A stretch of 64,000 bases of DNA from NCBI RefSeq assembly GCF_009834365.1, contig NZ_CP041348.1, positions 1,736,501 through 1,800,500 on the forward strand, in the 5' to 3' direction. Under the pieces are notes generated by a model that worked only from the letters and a program-made list of their open reading frames with translations, ran no database searches and was not told the DNA's origin. This document shows, one piece after another, positions 52,228-60,692 of this stretch (its first letter is position 1; every line of letters starts with the position of its first letter). Made by a program: the position numbers and the translations under genes. Source of the stretch: Komagataeibacter xylinus. GTDB lineage: Bacteria; Pseudomonadota; Alphaproteobacteria; Acetobacterales; Acetobacteraceae.

Positions 52228-52869
52228 ATGGTGGCCCGTCCTTCCCGTTCTGCACCCCGCCCGCTGCCGCCAGCGCCCGATGGTGCTGCGCTGCGCGCGG
52301 TCGCACTGGCCTATCTGGCCCGCTTCTCGGCCACGCGGGCAGGGGTGACGCGGGTGCTGACCCGCCATGTCGACCGCTGGGCGCGTCGCGCGGTTGATGG
52401 CGGGATGGACGCCGATGAGGCCGCGCGCAGTGTGCAGCCCGCCCGCGTGCTGATCGAACGCATCGTGGCCGATATGGAAGGGCTGGGTGCGGTGGATGAT
52501 GCCCGCTTTGCGGAATTCCGGGCCCGTTCCCTGGCGCGGGCCGGGCGCTCGCGCCGCATGGTTGCGGCCCATCTGAGCGCGCGCGGCGTGGATGAAGCGA
52601 CGGCAGGAGTGGCGGTGGAGGAAGCGCTGGGCGCGCGTGATGGCGAGGGGCGCGAGACCGAACTGGCTGCGGCTCTCGTGTTCATCCGCAAGCGCCGGGC
52701 GGGGCCTTTCCTGCGGGCCGATGCCGATGAGGCCGAGGCCGCCCTGCGCGACCGCCGTGCGATGGATGCCATGGCGCGCGCGGGCTTTACGCGCGATACG
52801 GCGCGCACGGCGCTGGATATGGACCGTGACGAGGCGGAGGACAGGATCATGCGTATGAGGATGGCGTGA
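52228..52869 (+). CDS. recX: Regulatory protein RecX
   Basis: The 213-residue helical protein shows the RecX three-helix repeats: ALAYLARFSATRAGVTRVLT, DDARFAEFRARSLARAGRSR followed by HLSARGVDEATA, and ALRDRRAMDAMARAGFTRDT. RecX limits RecA filament growth. recA is not in the window. ATG at 52228 is used; no clear ribosome site is seen. Its stop overlaps the GTG start of the next gene. Confidence 0.85.
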   Translation: MVARPSRSAPRPLPPAPDGAALRAVALAYLARFSATRAGVTRVLTRHVDRWARRAVDGGMDADEAARSVQPARVLIERIVADMEGLGAVDDARFAEFRARSLARAGRSRRMVAAHLSARGVDEATAGVAVEEALGARDGEGRETELAAALVFIRKRRAGPFLRADADEAEAALRDRRAMDAMARAGFTRDTARTALDMDRDEAEDRIMRMRMA

Positions 52870-53327
52870 GGCGCGTGCTGGCGCAGGCGGCAGGGGGGCT
52901 TGCGCTCCTGTCGCTTGCGGCGTGCGCGGGGGGCAGCGGGCAGGGATGGCATGGAGCGGTACAGTGCGCGCCCTATGCGCGGCAGGTCACGCATGTGCAG
53001 TTGCGCGGCGATGCGGCCTCATGGTGGGGGCAGGCGCAGGGACATTACCCCCGCACGCATGTGCCCCGCACCGGGGCGGTGCTGGTGTTCAGGGCGACGG
53101 GCCGCCTGCCTGATGGGCATGTCTCGGTCGTGCAGCAGGTGCGCGGCCCGCGTGAGGTACTGGTGGACCAGGCCAACTGGGTGCCAGGAAGGGTAGGTCA
53201 CGGCGAGCCGGTGGTCGATGTATCGGGGCGCAATGACTGGTCGCAGGTCAAGGTCTGGTGGTCCCCCATTCACGCGATGGGCAAAACCGTCTATCCTGCC
53301 TATGGGTTCATCCTGCCACGGGGCTGA
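52866..53327 (+). CDS. CHAP-domain lipoprotein
   Basis: This 153-residue protein starts at GTG 52866, overlapping the recX stop (GTGA). The lipobox LAAC follows a short signal sequence. A CHAP-type cysteine peptidase/amidase core is visible: [11 protein letters not shown] (Cys), [11 protein letters not shown] (His) and VDQANWVPG (Asn region). Such domains cleave peptidoglycan cross-links or stems. GDAASWW also fits the family. Confidence 0.8.
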   Translation: MRRVLAQAAGGLALLSLAACAGGSGQGWHGAVQCAPYARQVTHVQLRGDAASWWGQAQGHYPRTHVPRTGAVLVFRATGRLPDGHVSVVQQVRGPREVLVDQANWVPGRVGHGEPVVDVSGRNDWSQVKVWWSPIHAMGKTVYPAYGFILPRG

Positions 53328-53457
53328 GTGGCGTGAGGCAGGGGAGCTTGCATATCATGCGCTCTCCCCTCACATAGGCGGGGAGGGCAGGCCGCTTCCA
53401 TACAGGAGCGGTGGCCAACACGGCATTTTGCGTCATGGACGCGGATCGAGGGATGCG

Positions 53458-53703
53458 ATGGGTAGCTTGAGCTGGGGACATTGGCTGATCGTACTGGCAG
53501 TGGTGCTGGTACTGTTTGGCGGCGGCGGCAAGATCAGTTCGCTCATGGGTGACATGGCGCGCGGGATCAAGTCATTCAAGAAGAACATGGCCGATGACGA
53601 GCCGCACGAGCCCGTTGCCTCCGGTCACATCCAGGGGCCGGGCAAGGAAAAGGATGCAACCTTTACCGAAGCGCCGCAGCCTTCCACCAATAACGTGAAA
53701 TGA
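53458..53703 (+). CDS. tatA: Sec-independent translocase subunit TatA
   Basis: The 81-residue protein has the TatA pattern: a short N-terminus with membrane helix ([20 protein letters not shown]), a hinge, an amphipathic helix ([20 protein letters not shown]) and a polar tail. TatA lines the pore that exports folded proteins. GAGGGATGCG precedes the ATG. tatB and tatC are not adjacent. Confidence 0.93.
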   Translation: MGSLSWGHWLIVLAVVLVLFGGGGKISSLMGDMARGIKSFKKNMADDEPHEPVASGHIQGPGKEKDATFTEAPQPSTNNVK

Positions 53704-53741
53704 CGCGGCTTTCCGATCGCGCGGGCGGACCGCGTTAAATC

Positions 53742-54365
53742 ATGACGCAGTCCGTTTTTCCCGCAGGGGCCTATTGCCGCGCGGTGGAGCGCATCATCGC
53801 CGCGGGCCAGCGCATGGACCGCTTTGGCTGGGTGCCCGCCACGGCAGGCAACATCAGCATCCGCCTGCCTGATGGCAACCTCGCCATCACGCGCTCGGGT
53901 GGCCACAAGGGGCTGCTCGGGCCGGATGGGGTGATCTGTGTCGATGCCCATGGCCGCCCGCTTGCCGCAGGCGACCGGCCCAGCGCCGAAACACTGCTGC
54001 ACTGCCAGGTCTATGCGCATGACCCGGCAGCAGGTGCCGTGCTTCATGGCCACTCCGTTGCCTCCACCGTGCTGTCGATGGCAGGAGGCGACGCCCTCGT
54101 GCTTGAAGGTTACGAGGTGCAGAAGGTCTTTGCCGGGCAGAACACGCATGCCGCCCACGTAACGGTGCCCATATTCGACAATGATCAGGACATCACACGC
54201 CTCTCGCGCGTGGTGGCCCCGCATCTTGATGGCATGCGCGCGGGCTACATCATCCGTGGGCACGGGGTTTATGTGTGGGGGGCTGACATGGACATGGCCC
54301 TTGCGCGGCTGGAGGGGCTTGAATTCCTGCTTGCCTGCGAACTCGAGAGGAGGAAGCTCGCATGA
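53742..54365 (+). CDS. mtnB: Methylthioribulose-1-phosphate dehydratase
   Basis: This class II aldolase-fold enzyme of 207 residues dehydrates methylthioribulose 1-phosphate in methionine salvage. Seen: WVPATAGNISIRLPDGNLAI, the metal-binding HGHS in GAVLHGHSVAST, and GYIIRGHGVYVWG. It overlaps mtnD by four bases (ATGA) and begins the mtnB-mtnD-mtnC run. Confidence 0.92.
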   Translation: MTQSVFPAGAYCRAVERIIAAGQRMDRFGWVPATAGNISIRLPDGNLAITRSGGHKGLLGPDGVICVDAHGRPLAAGDRPSAETLLHCQVYAHDPAAGAVLHGHSVASTVLSMAGGDALVLEGYEVQKVFAGQNTHAAHVTVPIFDNDQDITRLSRVVAPHLDGMRAGYIIRGHGVYVWGADMDMALARLEGLEFLLACELERRKLA

Positions 54366-54904
54366 GCCGCCTGAACGTTTTTGCCGACAACAATCCCGGC
54401 ACGCCCATCATTCACCTGACCGACCCCGCCCGCATCGCCGCCGAGCTTGCGCCCATTGGCGTGCGCTTCGAGCAGTGGAACAGCCCGGTCACCCCCGACC
54501 GTGCAGCCCCCGAGGCCGAGGTGCTGGCCGCTTACCGCCCCTATCTTGACCAGCTTATGGGCGAGACGGGAGCCGGTTCCGCCGATGTGCTGCGCGTTGG
54601 CCCCGACACGCAGGGCTGGGCGGAAGCGAGGCGCAAATTCCTGTCCGAGCACACCCATGGCGAGGACGAGGTGCGGTTTTTCGTGCATGGGCAGGGTGAT
54701 TTCATCCTGCATGTGAATGGCCGCGTGTATGACGTGCGCTGCACGGCGGGCGACCTGATCTCGGTGCCCGCAGGCACGCCGCACTGGTTTGATGGCGGCG
54801 AGACGCCCGATTTCGTAACGCTGCGCATCTTCACCAACCCTGATGGCTGGATCGCGCGCTATACCGGCAGTGACATCGCAGCCAGCTTCCCCGCTGAAGC
54901 CTGA
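54362..54904 (+). CDS. mtnD: Acireductone dioxygenase
   Basis: The 180-residue cupin oxidises acireductone to the keto-acid precursor of methionine (Fe form) or to an off-pathway product with CO (Ni form). Metal ligands are in EHTHGEDEVRFFVHG and the later histidine in PAGTPHWFDGG. It is translationally coupled to mtnB and 24 bp before mtnC. Confidence 0.95.
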   Translation: MSRLNVFADNNPGTPIIHLTDPARIAAELAPIGVRFEQWNSPVTPDRAAPEAEVLAAYRPYLDQLMGETGAGSADVLRVGPDTQGWAEARRKFLSEHTHGEDEVRFFVHGQGDFILHVNGRVYDVRCTAGDLISVPAGTPHWFDGGETPDFVTLRIFTNPDGWIARYTGSDIAASFPAEA

Positions 54905-54928
54905 GCCGCACCGAAGGAGAACAAGACC

Positions 54929-55645
54929 GTGACCCAGGCCACGCAGCCGCCAGTACGCGCGGTGCTGCTGGATATCGAGGGGACGACCATACCGGTTTCC
55001 TTCGTCCATGCGACCCTGTTCCCCTATGCCCGCAAGGCGCTGCCCGCCCTGCTGCGCACCCATGCGGATGACCCCGAAGTAAAGGCCCAGATCGCGGAAA
55101 TCGCGCGTCTTGCCCCCGGCGTGCCCCCCCTGCACCAGCTGGAAGCGTGGATGGATGCGGATGCCAAGGTGGCGCCGCTCAAGGCCCTGCAGGGCATGAT
55201 CTGGGCGCAGGGCTATGCCGAGGGTGTGCTCAAGGCCGGGCTCTACCCCGATGTGGTGCCCGCCCTGCGCTGCTGGGCTGCTGCAGGGCTTTCGCTTGCG
55301 GTGTATTCCTCCGGCTCGGTGGCGGCGCAGAAGCTGATCTATGGCCATACGACCGAAGGCGACCTGAGCAACGTGTTCGTGGGGTTTTACGACCTGCAGA
55401 TGGGCGGCAAGCGCGATGCCGAAAGCTATCGCCGCATCCTTGATGCCGCGCGCTGGCAGGCGGGCGACGTGCTGTTCCTGTCCGATGTGGTGGCCGAGCT
55501 TGACGCGGCGGCACAGGCGGGCCTGCGCACCTGCCAGATCGTCCATGCCGAGGACGGCACGCAGCCCGGCACCACGCACCCGGTGGCAGGCTCCCTGGCC
55601 GAGGTGGCACAGCGTTTTGGCCTGCCCCACCCGGAGGTGGCATGA
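54929..55645 (+). CDS. mtnC: Acireductone synthase (enolase-phosphatase E1)
   Basis: This 238-residue HAD enzyme enolises and dephosphorylates the MtnB product. The nucleophile motif is VLLDIEGTTIPVSFVH, with VYSSGSVAAQKLIYG (motif II) and DVLFLSDVVAELDAA (motif IV). GTG at 54929 follows GAAGGAG. mtnA and mtnK or mtnP must lie elsewhere if the pathway is complete. Its stop overlaps ribF. Confidence 0.95.
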   Translation: MTQATQPPVRAVLLDIEGTTIPVSFVHATLFPYARKALPALLRTHADDPEVKAQIAEIARLAPGVPPLHQLEAWMDADAKVAPLKALQGMIWAQGYAEGVLKAGLYPDVVPALRCWAAAGLSLAVYSSGSVAAQKLIYGHTTEGDLSNVFVGFYDLQMGGKRDAESYRRILDAARWQAGDVLFLSDVVAELDAAAQAGLRTCQIVHAEDGTQPGTTHPVAGSLAEVAQRFGLPHPEVA

Positions 55646-56601
55646 AGGCGCGGCTGCATACCGACTGGCGCCATACCCCCGATAGCGCGCGCGGGTGCGT
55701 GGCGGCCCTGGGTAATTTTGATGGCGTGCATCTCGGCCATGCCCATCTGGTCCATGCGCTGCATGCCGCCCGCCCCGAGTGTGAACTGGCGGTCGTGACC
55801 TTCGAGCCGCATCCGCGCGAACTCTTCCGCCCGCAGGACCCGCCCTTTCGCCTGACCCTGCCCGAGGAGCGTTTTGCAGCGCTTGCCGCCCTTGGGGTCA
55901 GGCATGTGTTCCAGATCGGGTTCGACCCCGAATTCAGCGCCATGAGCGCCGAGCATTTCGTTACCCGCGTGCTGCATGAAGGGCTTGGCCTGCGCCATGT
56001 CGCCTGCGGCATGGATTTTGCCTTTGGCCACCGCAGGCAGGGCAATGTCGATTTCCTGACCGAGCAGACCGAGGCGCTGGGCATCGGGCTGACGGTGGTG
56101 CCGCCGCTTTCCGATTCGCTTGGGCCGTATTCCTCAAGCCGCATCCGCAGGCTGTTGCAGGATGGCTACCCCGAGCGCGCGGCGGAGGAACTCGGCCGCC
56201 CGTGGTCGATTCGCGGTGTGGTGCAGCATGGCGACAAGCGTGGCCGCCTGCTTGGCTTCCCCACCGCCAACATTTCCCTTGGCCGCCACCTCGAACCCGC
56301 GCGCGGGGTCTATGCGGTGAGCGTGCGCCTGCCTGATGGCCGGGTCTGCCCCGGCGTTGCCAATATCGGCCGCAGGCCCACCATCAATGACGGGCAGGAA
56401 AGCCGGCTGGAAGTGCATCTGCTCGGCTTTGAGGGCGATCTGTATGGTCAGACCCTGTCGGTGGCACTCCATACGCTGCTGCGCGCCGAGCGCCGGTTTG
56501 ACGGGCTTGATGCGCTCAAGGCGCAGATCGCGCGTGATTCCGCGCAGGCCAGCGCGTGGCTTGCCGCGCACCAGTCCGCCAGCCCGCCCGCCAAGGCTTG
56601 A
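55642..56601 (+). CDS. ribF: Bifunctional riboflavin kinase/FAD synthetase
   Basis: The 319-residue enzyme converts riboflavin to FMN and FAD. The N-terminal nucleotidyltransferase has ALGNFDGVHLGHAHLV, TFEPHPRELFRP and SSSRIRRLL; the C-terminal kinase has GDKRGRLLGFPTANIS and GVANIGRRPTINDGQE. ATG at 55642 overlaps the mtnC stop (ATGA). ileS follows after 98 bp. Confidence 0.95.
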   Translation: MKARLHTDWRHTPDSARGCVAALGNFDGVHLGHAHLVHALHAARPECELAVVTFEPHPRELFRPQDPPFRLTLPEERFAALAALGVRHVFQIGFDPEFSAMSAEHFVTRVLHEGLGLRHVACGMDFAFGHRRQGNVDFLTEQTEALGIGLTVVPPLSDSLGPYSSSRIRRLLQDGYPERAAEELGRPWSIRGVVQHGDKRGRLLGFPTANISLGRHLEPARGVYAVSVRLPDGRVCPGVANIGRRPTINDGQESRLEVHLLGFEGDLYGQTLSVALHTLLRAERRFDGLDALKAQIARDSAQASAWLAAHQSASPPAKA

Positions 56602-56699
56602 CCGCGCCGCGCCGCCGCACCCATAAGATTGCGCCCCCTGATGTTACGCGTCCCCTGGGGCCAGCTGAACTTTCCCCTGCCAGAAGAACAGAACAGGCC

Positions 56700-59573
56700 A
56701 TGTCCGAGTCAAAACCACAGGATCTCTACCGGGAGACGGTCTTCCTGCCGACGACCTCCTTCCCCATGCGCGGCAACCTGCCCCGGCGGGAACCCGAGAT
56801 TCTGGCGGGGTGGGAAGGCGAAAAGCTTGATGCGCGTCTGTTCGAGCAGGCGAAGGGGCGTGACGTGTTCATGCTCCATGATGGCCCGCCCTACGCCAAC
56901 GGCCACCTGCATATCGGCCACGCGCTGAACAAGATCCTCAAGGACGTGATCAACCGCGCCCACCGCATGGCGGGCTACGGCATCCATTACGTGCCGGGCT
57001 GGGACTGCCATGGCCTGCCGATCGAATGGAAGATCGAGGAGGAATACCGCAAGCGCGGGCAGGACAAGGACAGCGTGCCCGTGCTGCAGTTCCGCGCCGA
57101 GTGCCGCGCCTATGCCCAGAAATGGCTGGATACGCAGGCCAGCGAGTTCCGCAGGCTGGGCGTGCAGGCGGAGTGGGCAAACCGCTACGCCACCATGGAT
57201 TTCTCGTCAGAGGCGGCGATTGCGGGCGAGATTGGCAAATTCCTGCTCAACGGCCTGCTGTATCGTGGCCTGCGCCCGGTCATGTGGAGCCCGGTTGAAA
57301 AGACCGCGCTGGCCGAGGCCGAGATCGAATATCGCGACCACGAATCCACCGCCATTCACGTGGCCTTCCCCTTCGTGACCGACCCCACGCCCGCAAAGGC
57401 GCTCGAAGATGTGGCCGCCGTGATCTGGACCACTACGCCGTGGACCATCCCCGCCAACCGCGCCATCGCTTACGGTCCGGACATCACCTACGCCGTGGTG
57501 CGGGTTGATGGCGTGAGCGAGAACGCGACGCTGGAGCCCGAAGCAAAGGTGCTGGTGGCCGAGGACCTGATCGCGCCGTTCTGTGAGGCTGCCGGGGTGA
57601 CGGCCCACCACGTGCTGTACACCCTGCCGGGCAGCGCGCTTGAAGGCGCGATCTGCGCCCATCCGCTGCGCGGGCAGGGCTATGATTTTGATGTGCCGCT
57701 GCTACCCGGCGAGCATGTGACGACCGAGGCGGGCACGGGCCTCGTGCACACGGCCCCCGCCCATGGCGAGGACGACTTCAACCTTGGCCGCGCCTATGGC
57801 CTCGAAATCACCGAACTGGTGATGGATGATGGTCGCTACGCCGATTATGTGCCGCTCTTTGCCGGTGGTCATGTGTTCAAGGCCGCCGAGCCGGTGTGCC
57901 AGGCCCTGCTTGAGGCCATGCAGCGTGCAGTGAGCGCGGGCACCGCGCCAAGCGGGCTGGTGGCGCGGACGACGCTGGTCCATTCCTACCCGCATTCCTG
58001 GCGCTCGCGCGCGCCGATCATCTATCGCGCCACCCCGCAATGGTTCATCCGCATGGATGGCGAAGGCCACCTGCGCGACCGCGCGCTGGCAGCCCTTGAG
58101 AAAGTGACCTTCGTGCCCGCGCAGGCGCGTAACCGGCTGACCTCCATGGTCGCGGGCCGGCCTGACTGGTGCATCAGCCGCCAGCGTGCCTGGGGCGTGC
58201 CCATTGCCGTGTTCGTGGAAAAGCGCACCGGCGAGGTACTGCGCGATAAGGATGTGATGGAGCGCATCGTCACCGCCTTCCGCGCGGAAGGGGCGGATGC
58301 GTGGTACAGTTCGCCCGCGTCGCGCTTCCTTGGCGAAGGCCGCAACCCCGATGAGTACGAGCAGGTGTTCGACATCGTGGATGTGTGGTTCGAGAGTGGC
58401 TCGACCCATGCCTTCGTGCTCGGCCATGGCGACATGCCGTTCCCCGCCGACCTGTATCTTGAAGGCTCGGACCAGCATCGCGGCTGGTTCCAGTCCTCGC
58501 TGCTTGAAAGTGTCGGCACGCGCGGCGTCGCTCCCTACAAGGCGCTGGTGACCAATGGCTTCGTGCTCGATGAGCAGGGCCGCAAGATGTCGAAGTCGCT
58601 GGGCAATGTCATTGCCCCGCAGGATGTCAATGACAGTCTTGGCGCCGATATCCTGCGCCTGTGGGTCATGAACTCGGACACCAACGAGGACCTGCGCATC
58701 GGCAAGGAAATCCTCAAGCAGCAGGGCGAGCTTTACCGCCGCCTGCGCAACACGCTGCGCTGGCTGCTCGGCGCGCTTGACGGCTTTACCGAGGCCGAGC
58801 GCGTGCCCTACGGCGAACTGCCCGAGCTTGAACGCTGGGTGCTGCACCGCATGACCGAACTCGGCGGCCTCGTGGCCCGCGCGGTGGAAACGCATGAATG
58901 GGTTGGCGTCTACCCCGCGCTGCATGGCTTCTGCGCGGCTGACCTGTCGGCCTTCTACTTCGACGTGCGCAAGGACACCATCTACTGCGATGGTCCCCAC
59001 AGCCTCAAGCGCCGCGCGGCCCGCACCGTGCTTGACCACCTGCACCGCAACCTGTGCACGTGGCTGGCCCCGGTGCTGGTGTTTACGGCGGAGGAAGCCT
59101 GGCTGGCCCGCCCCGGCAATACCGAGAGCGTGCACCTGCAGGCATTCGAAGAACTGCCCATTGGGTGGAACGACCCCGAACTGGGCGAGCGCTGGGCCAT
59201 GCTGCGCGCCGTGCGCCGTGTCATCACCACCGAGATCGAGACCGCGCGGCGTGACGGGCTGGTCAAGTCCTCGCTGCAGGCAGCGCTCGAACTGCCCCTG
59301 TCGGAAGCGGAAGCCGCACGGTTTGCAGGTGTGGACTGGGCGGAGCTGAGCATTGTCTCGCAGGCCGATGTAACGGTGGTGGCGGGCAGCGGCTCGATCT
59401 ATCTGGGCGAGGACGAGGCGCAGGAGGGCACGCCGCACGGCATTCCCACCATCAGCGTGGCGACCGGTCATAAATGCGCGCGCTGCTGGAAGGTGCTGGA
59501 AGAGGTGGGGCAGGACGCCACCCACCCCGAGCTGTGCCTGCGCTGTGTCGATGTGGTGCAGGGCAAGGCATAG
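56700..59573 (+). CDS. ileS: Isoleucyl-tRNA synthetase
   Basis: This class I synthetase of 957 residues charges tRNA-Ile. It has the HIGH region (YANGHLHIGHALNKILKDVI), the editing domain with WTTTPWTIPANRAIAYGP, RKMSKSLGNVI (KMSKS) and a C-terminal zinc-finger (HKCARCWKVLEEVG ... LCLRCVDVV). ATG at 56700 begins MSESKPQDLYRETVFLP. lspA follows after five bases, a common arrangement. Confidence 0.97.
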   Translation: MSESKPQDLYRETVFLPTTSFPMRGNLPRREPEILAGWEGEKLDARLFEQAKGRDVFMLHDGPPYANGHLHIGHALNKILKDVINRAHRMAGYGIHYVPGWDCHGLPIEWKIEEEYRKRGQDKDSVPVLQFRAECRAYAQKWLDTQASEFRRLGVQAEWANRYATMDFSSEAAIAGEIGKFLLNGLLYRGLRPVMWSPVEKTALAEAEIEYRDHESTAIHVAFPFVTDPTPAKALEDVAAVIWTTTPWTIPANRAIAYGPDITYAVVRVDGVSENATLEPEAKVLVAEDLIAPFCEAAGVTAHHVLYTLPGSALEGAICAHPLRGQGYDFDVPLLPGEHVTTEAGTGLVHTAPAHGEDDFNLGRAYGLEITELVMDDGRYADYVPLFAGGHVFKAAEPVCQALLEAMQRAVSAGTAPSGLVARTTLVHSYPHSWRSRAPIIYRATPQWFIRMDGEGHLRDRALAALEKVTFVPAQARNRLTSMVAGRPDWCISRQRAWGVPIAVFVEKRTGEVLRDKDVMERIVTAFRAEGADAWYSSPASRFLGEGRNPDEYEQVFDIVDVWFESGSTHAFVLGHGDMPFPADLYLEGSDQHRGWFQSSLLESVGTRGVAPYKALVTNGFVLDEQGRKMSKSLGNVIAPQDVNDSLGADILRLWVMNSDTNEDLRIGKEILKQQGELYRRLRNTLRWLLGALDGFTEAERVPYGELPELERWVLHRMTELGGLVARAVETHEWVGVYPALHGFCAADLSAFYFDVRKDTIYCDGPHSLKRRAARTVLDHLHRNLCTWLAPVLVFTAEEAWLARPGNTESVHLQAFEELPIGWNDPELGERWAMLRAVRRVITTEIETARRDGLVKSSLQAALELPLSEAEAARFAGVDWAELSIVSQADVTVVAGSGSIYLGEDEAQEGTPHGIPTISVATGHKCARCWKVLEEVGQDATHPELCLRCVDVVQGKA

Positions 59574-59578
59574 GCACG

Positions 59579-60052
59579 ATGAACAACCGCGTTCTGGGCG
59601 CCGTCTGCCTTCTGGGCGCGCTGGTGGCCGACCAGGCCAGCAAATACTGGATACTCGATATCTATGACCTGCCGGCACGTGAAAGCGTGCCGGTGCTGCC
59701 GGGCCTGAATCTGACCATGGTCTGGAACCACGCCATCACCTTCGGCATGCTGGGCGGCGCGGGGGCTGCGGGCCGCATCATCTTCTCGGTCGCGGCACTG
59801 CTGATCGTGGCGGGGCTGGGTGTATGGATGGCGCGCACCCGGCGGCAATGGGTGGCGGTGGCGCTGGGCATGATCATGGGTGGGGCGATTGGCAACGTGA
59901 TCGACCGGCTGCGTTTTGGCGCGGTGGTCGATTTCATCCATGCCCATGCCTATGGCTGGTCATGGCCGGTGTTCAACATCGCCGATGCGCTGATAGATTG
60001 TGGCGTTGCGATCCTGATCATCGACAACCTGCGTGATCGCGATGCAAACTAG
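59579..60052 (+). CDS. lspA: Lipoprotein signal peptidase (signal peptidase II)
   Basis: The 157-residue membrane protein has four helices and the two catalytic aspartates in IGNVIDRLRFGAVVDFI and FNIADALI. It cleaves prolipoproteins after lipid attachment. ATG at 59579 lies five bases after the ileS stop. A lipoprotein gene follows immediately, which fits its role though not as proof. Confidence 0.95.
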   Translation: MNNRVLGAVCLLGALVADQASKYWILDIYDLPARESVPVLPGLNLTMVWNHAITFGMLGGAGAAGRIIFSVAALLIVAGLGVWMARTRRQWVAVALGMIMGGAIGNVIDRLRFGAVVDFIHAHAYGWSWPVFNIADALIDCGVAILIIDNLRDRDAN

Positions 60053-60110
60053 GGGAGGCGGAGCGTGCATATGCTTGCCGAACCGTTCCACTAACGGTAA
60101 TAGGCGAGAT

Positions 60111-60635
60111 ATGGCGATTTCAGCTCTCAGACCCCTTTCCTGTGCATTGCTTGTCTCGAGCGGTTTCATGCTCTCGGGGTGCACGGGTGCCGATGTTTCG
60201 CGCGCTTTCGGGCTCGAGCGCAGCCTGCCGGATGAATACACCGTCACCACCCGCGCGCCGCTGTCCATGCCGCCTTCGGATGAACTCGGCGCACCCAACA
60301 GCAACGCGGTCCAGCGCGCGCAGGATACCAACCCGCGCATGCAGGCGCTTGAAACCCTCTCGCCCAACGTGGCGCTGCAGGGTGCTGATGGCACGGGCAG
60401 CGTGGGGCAGACCGCCCTTGTTGGTGAAGCGCAGGAAGCCGCGAACGAGCCAGACAAGGGCGAGATGGGCCGGGCTGATACCAGTTTTGTGGACAAGCTG
60501 ATGTTCTGGCATGGCGGCGGGGCGGGGAGCCTGGTCAATGGCAAGGCAGAAAATGCCCGCCTGCGTGAGGATTCGGCCCTTGGCCGCAACCTGACCCAGG
60601 GGGCGACCCCTACCGTAAGCGGCCCGACCAAATAA
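60111..60635 (+). CDS. DUF3035 lipoprotein
   Basis: The 174-residue protein has a lipobox (LSGC) after a short signal sequence, and the DUF3035 signature LERSLPDEYTVTTRAPLSMP. The family is found downstream of lspA in alphaproteobacteria and is probably an outer-membrane-associated component; its function is unknown. ATG at 60111 follows AGGCGAGAT. The remainder is low in complexity. Confidence 0.8.
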   Translation: MAISALRPLSCALLVSSGFMLSGCTGADVSRAFGLERSLPDEYTVTTRAPLSMPPSDELGAPNSNAVQRAQDTNPRMQALETLSPNVALQGADGTGSVGQTALVGEAQEAANEPDKGEMGRADTSFVDKLMFWHGGGAGSLVNGKAENARLREDSALGRNLTQGATPTVSGPTK

Positions 60636-60692
60636 GAGGCTGGCCTTGCATGGGCAGCATCATGCTGCTCCACCAACTGCCGGTTTATCTGC

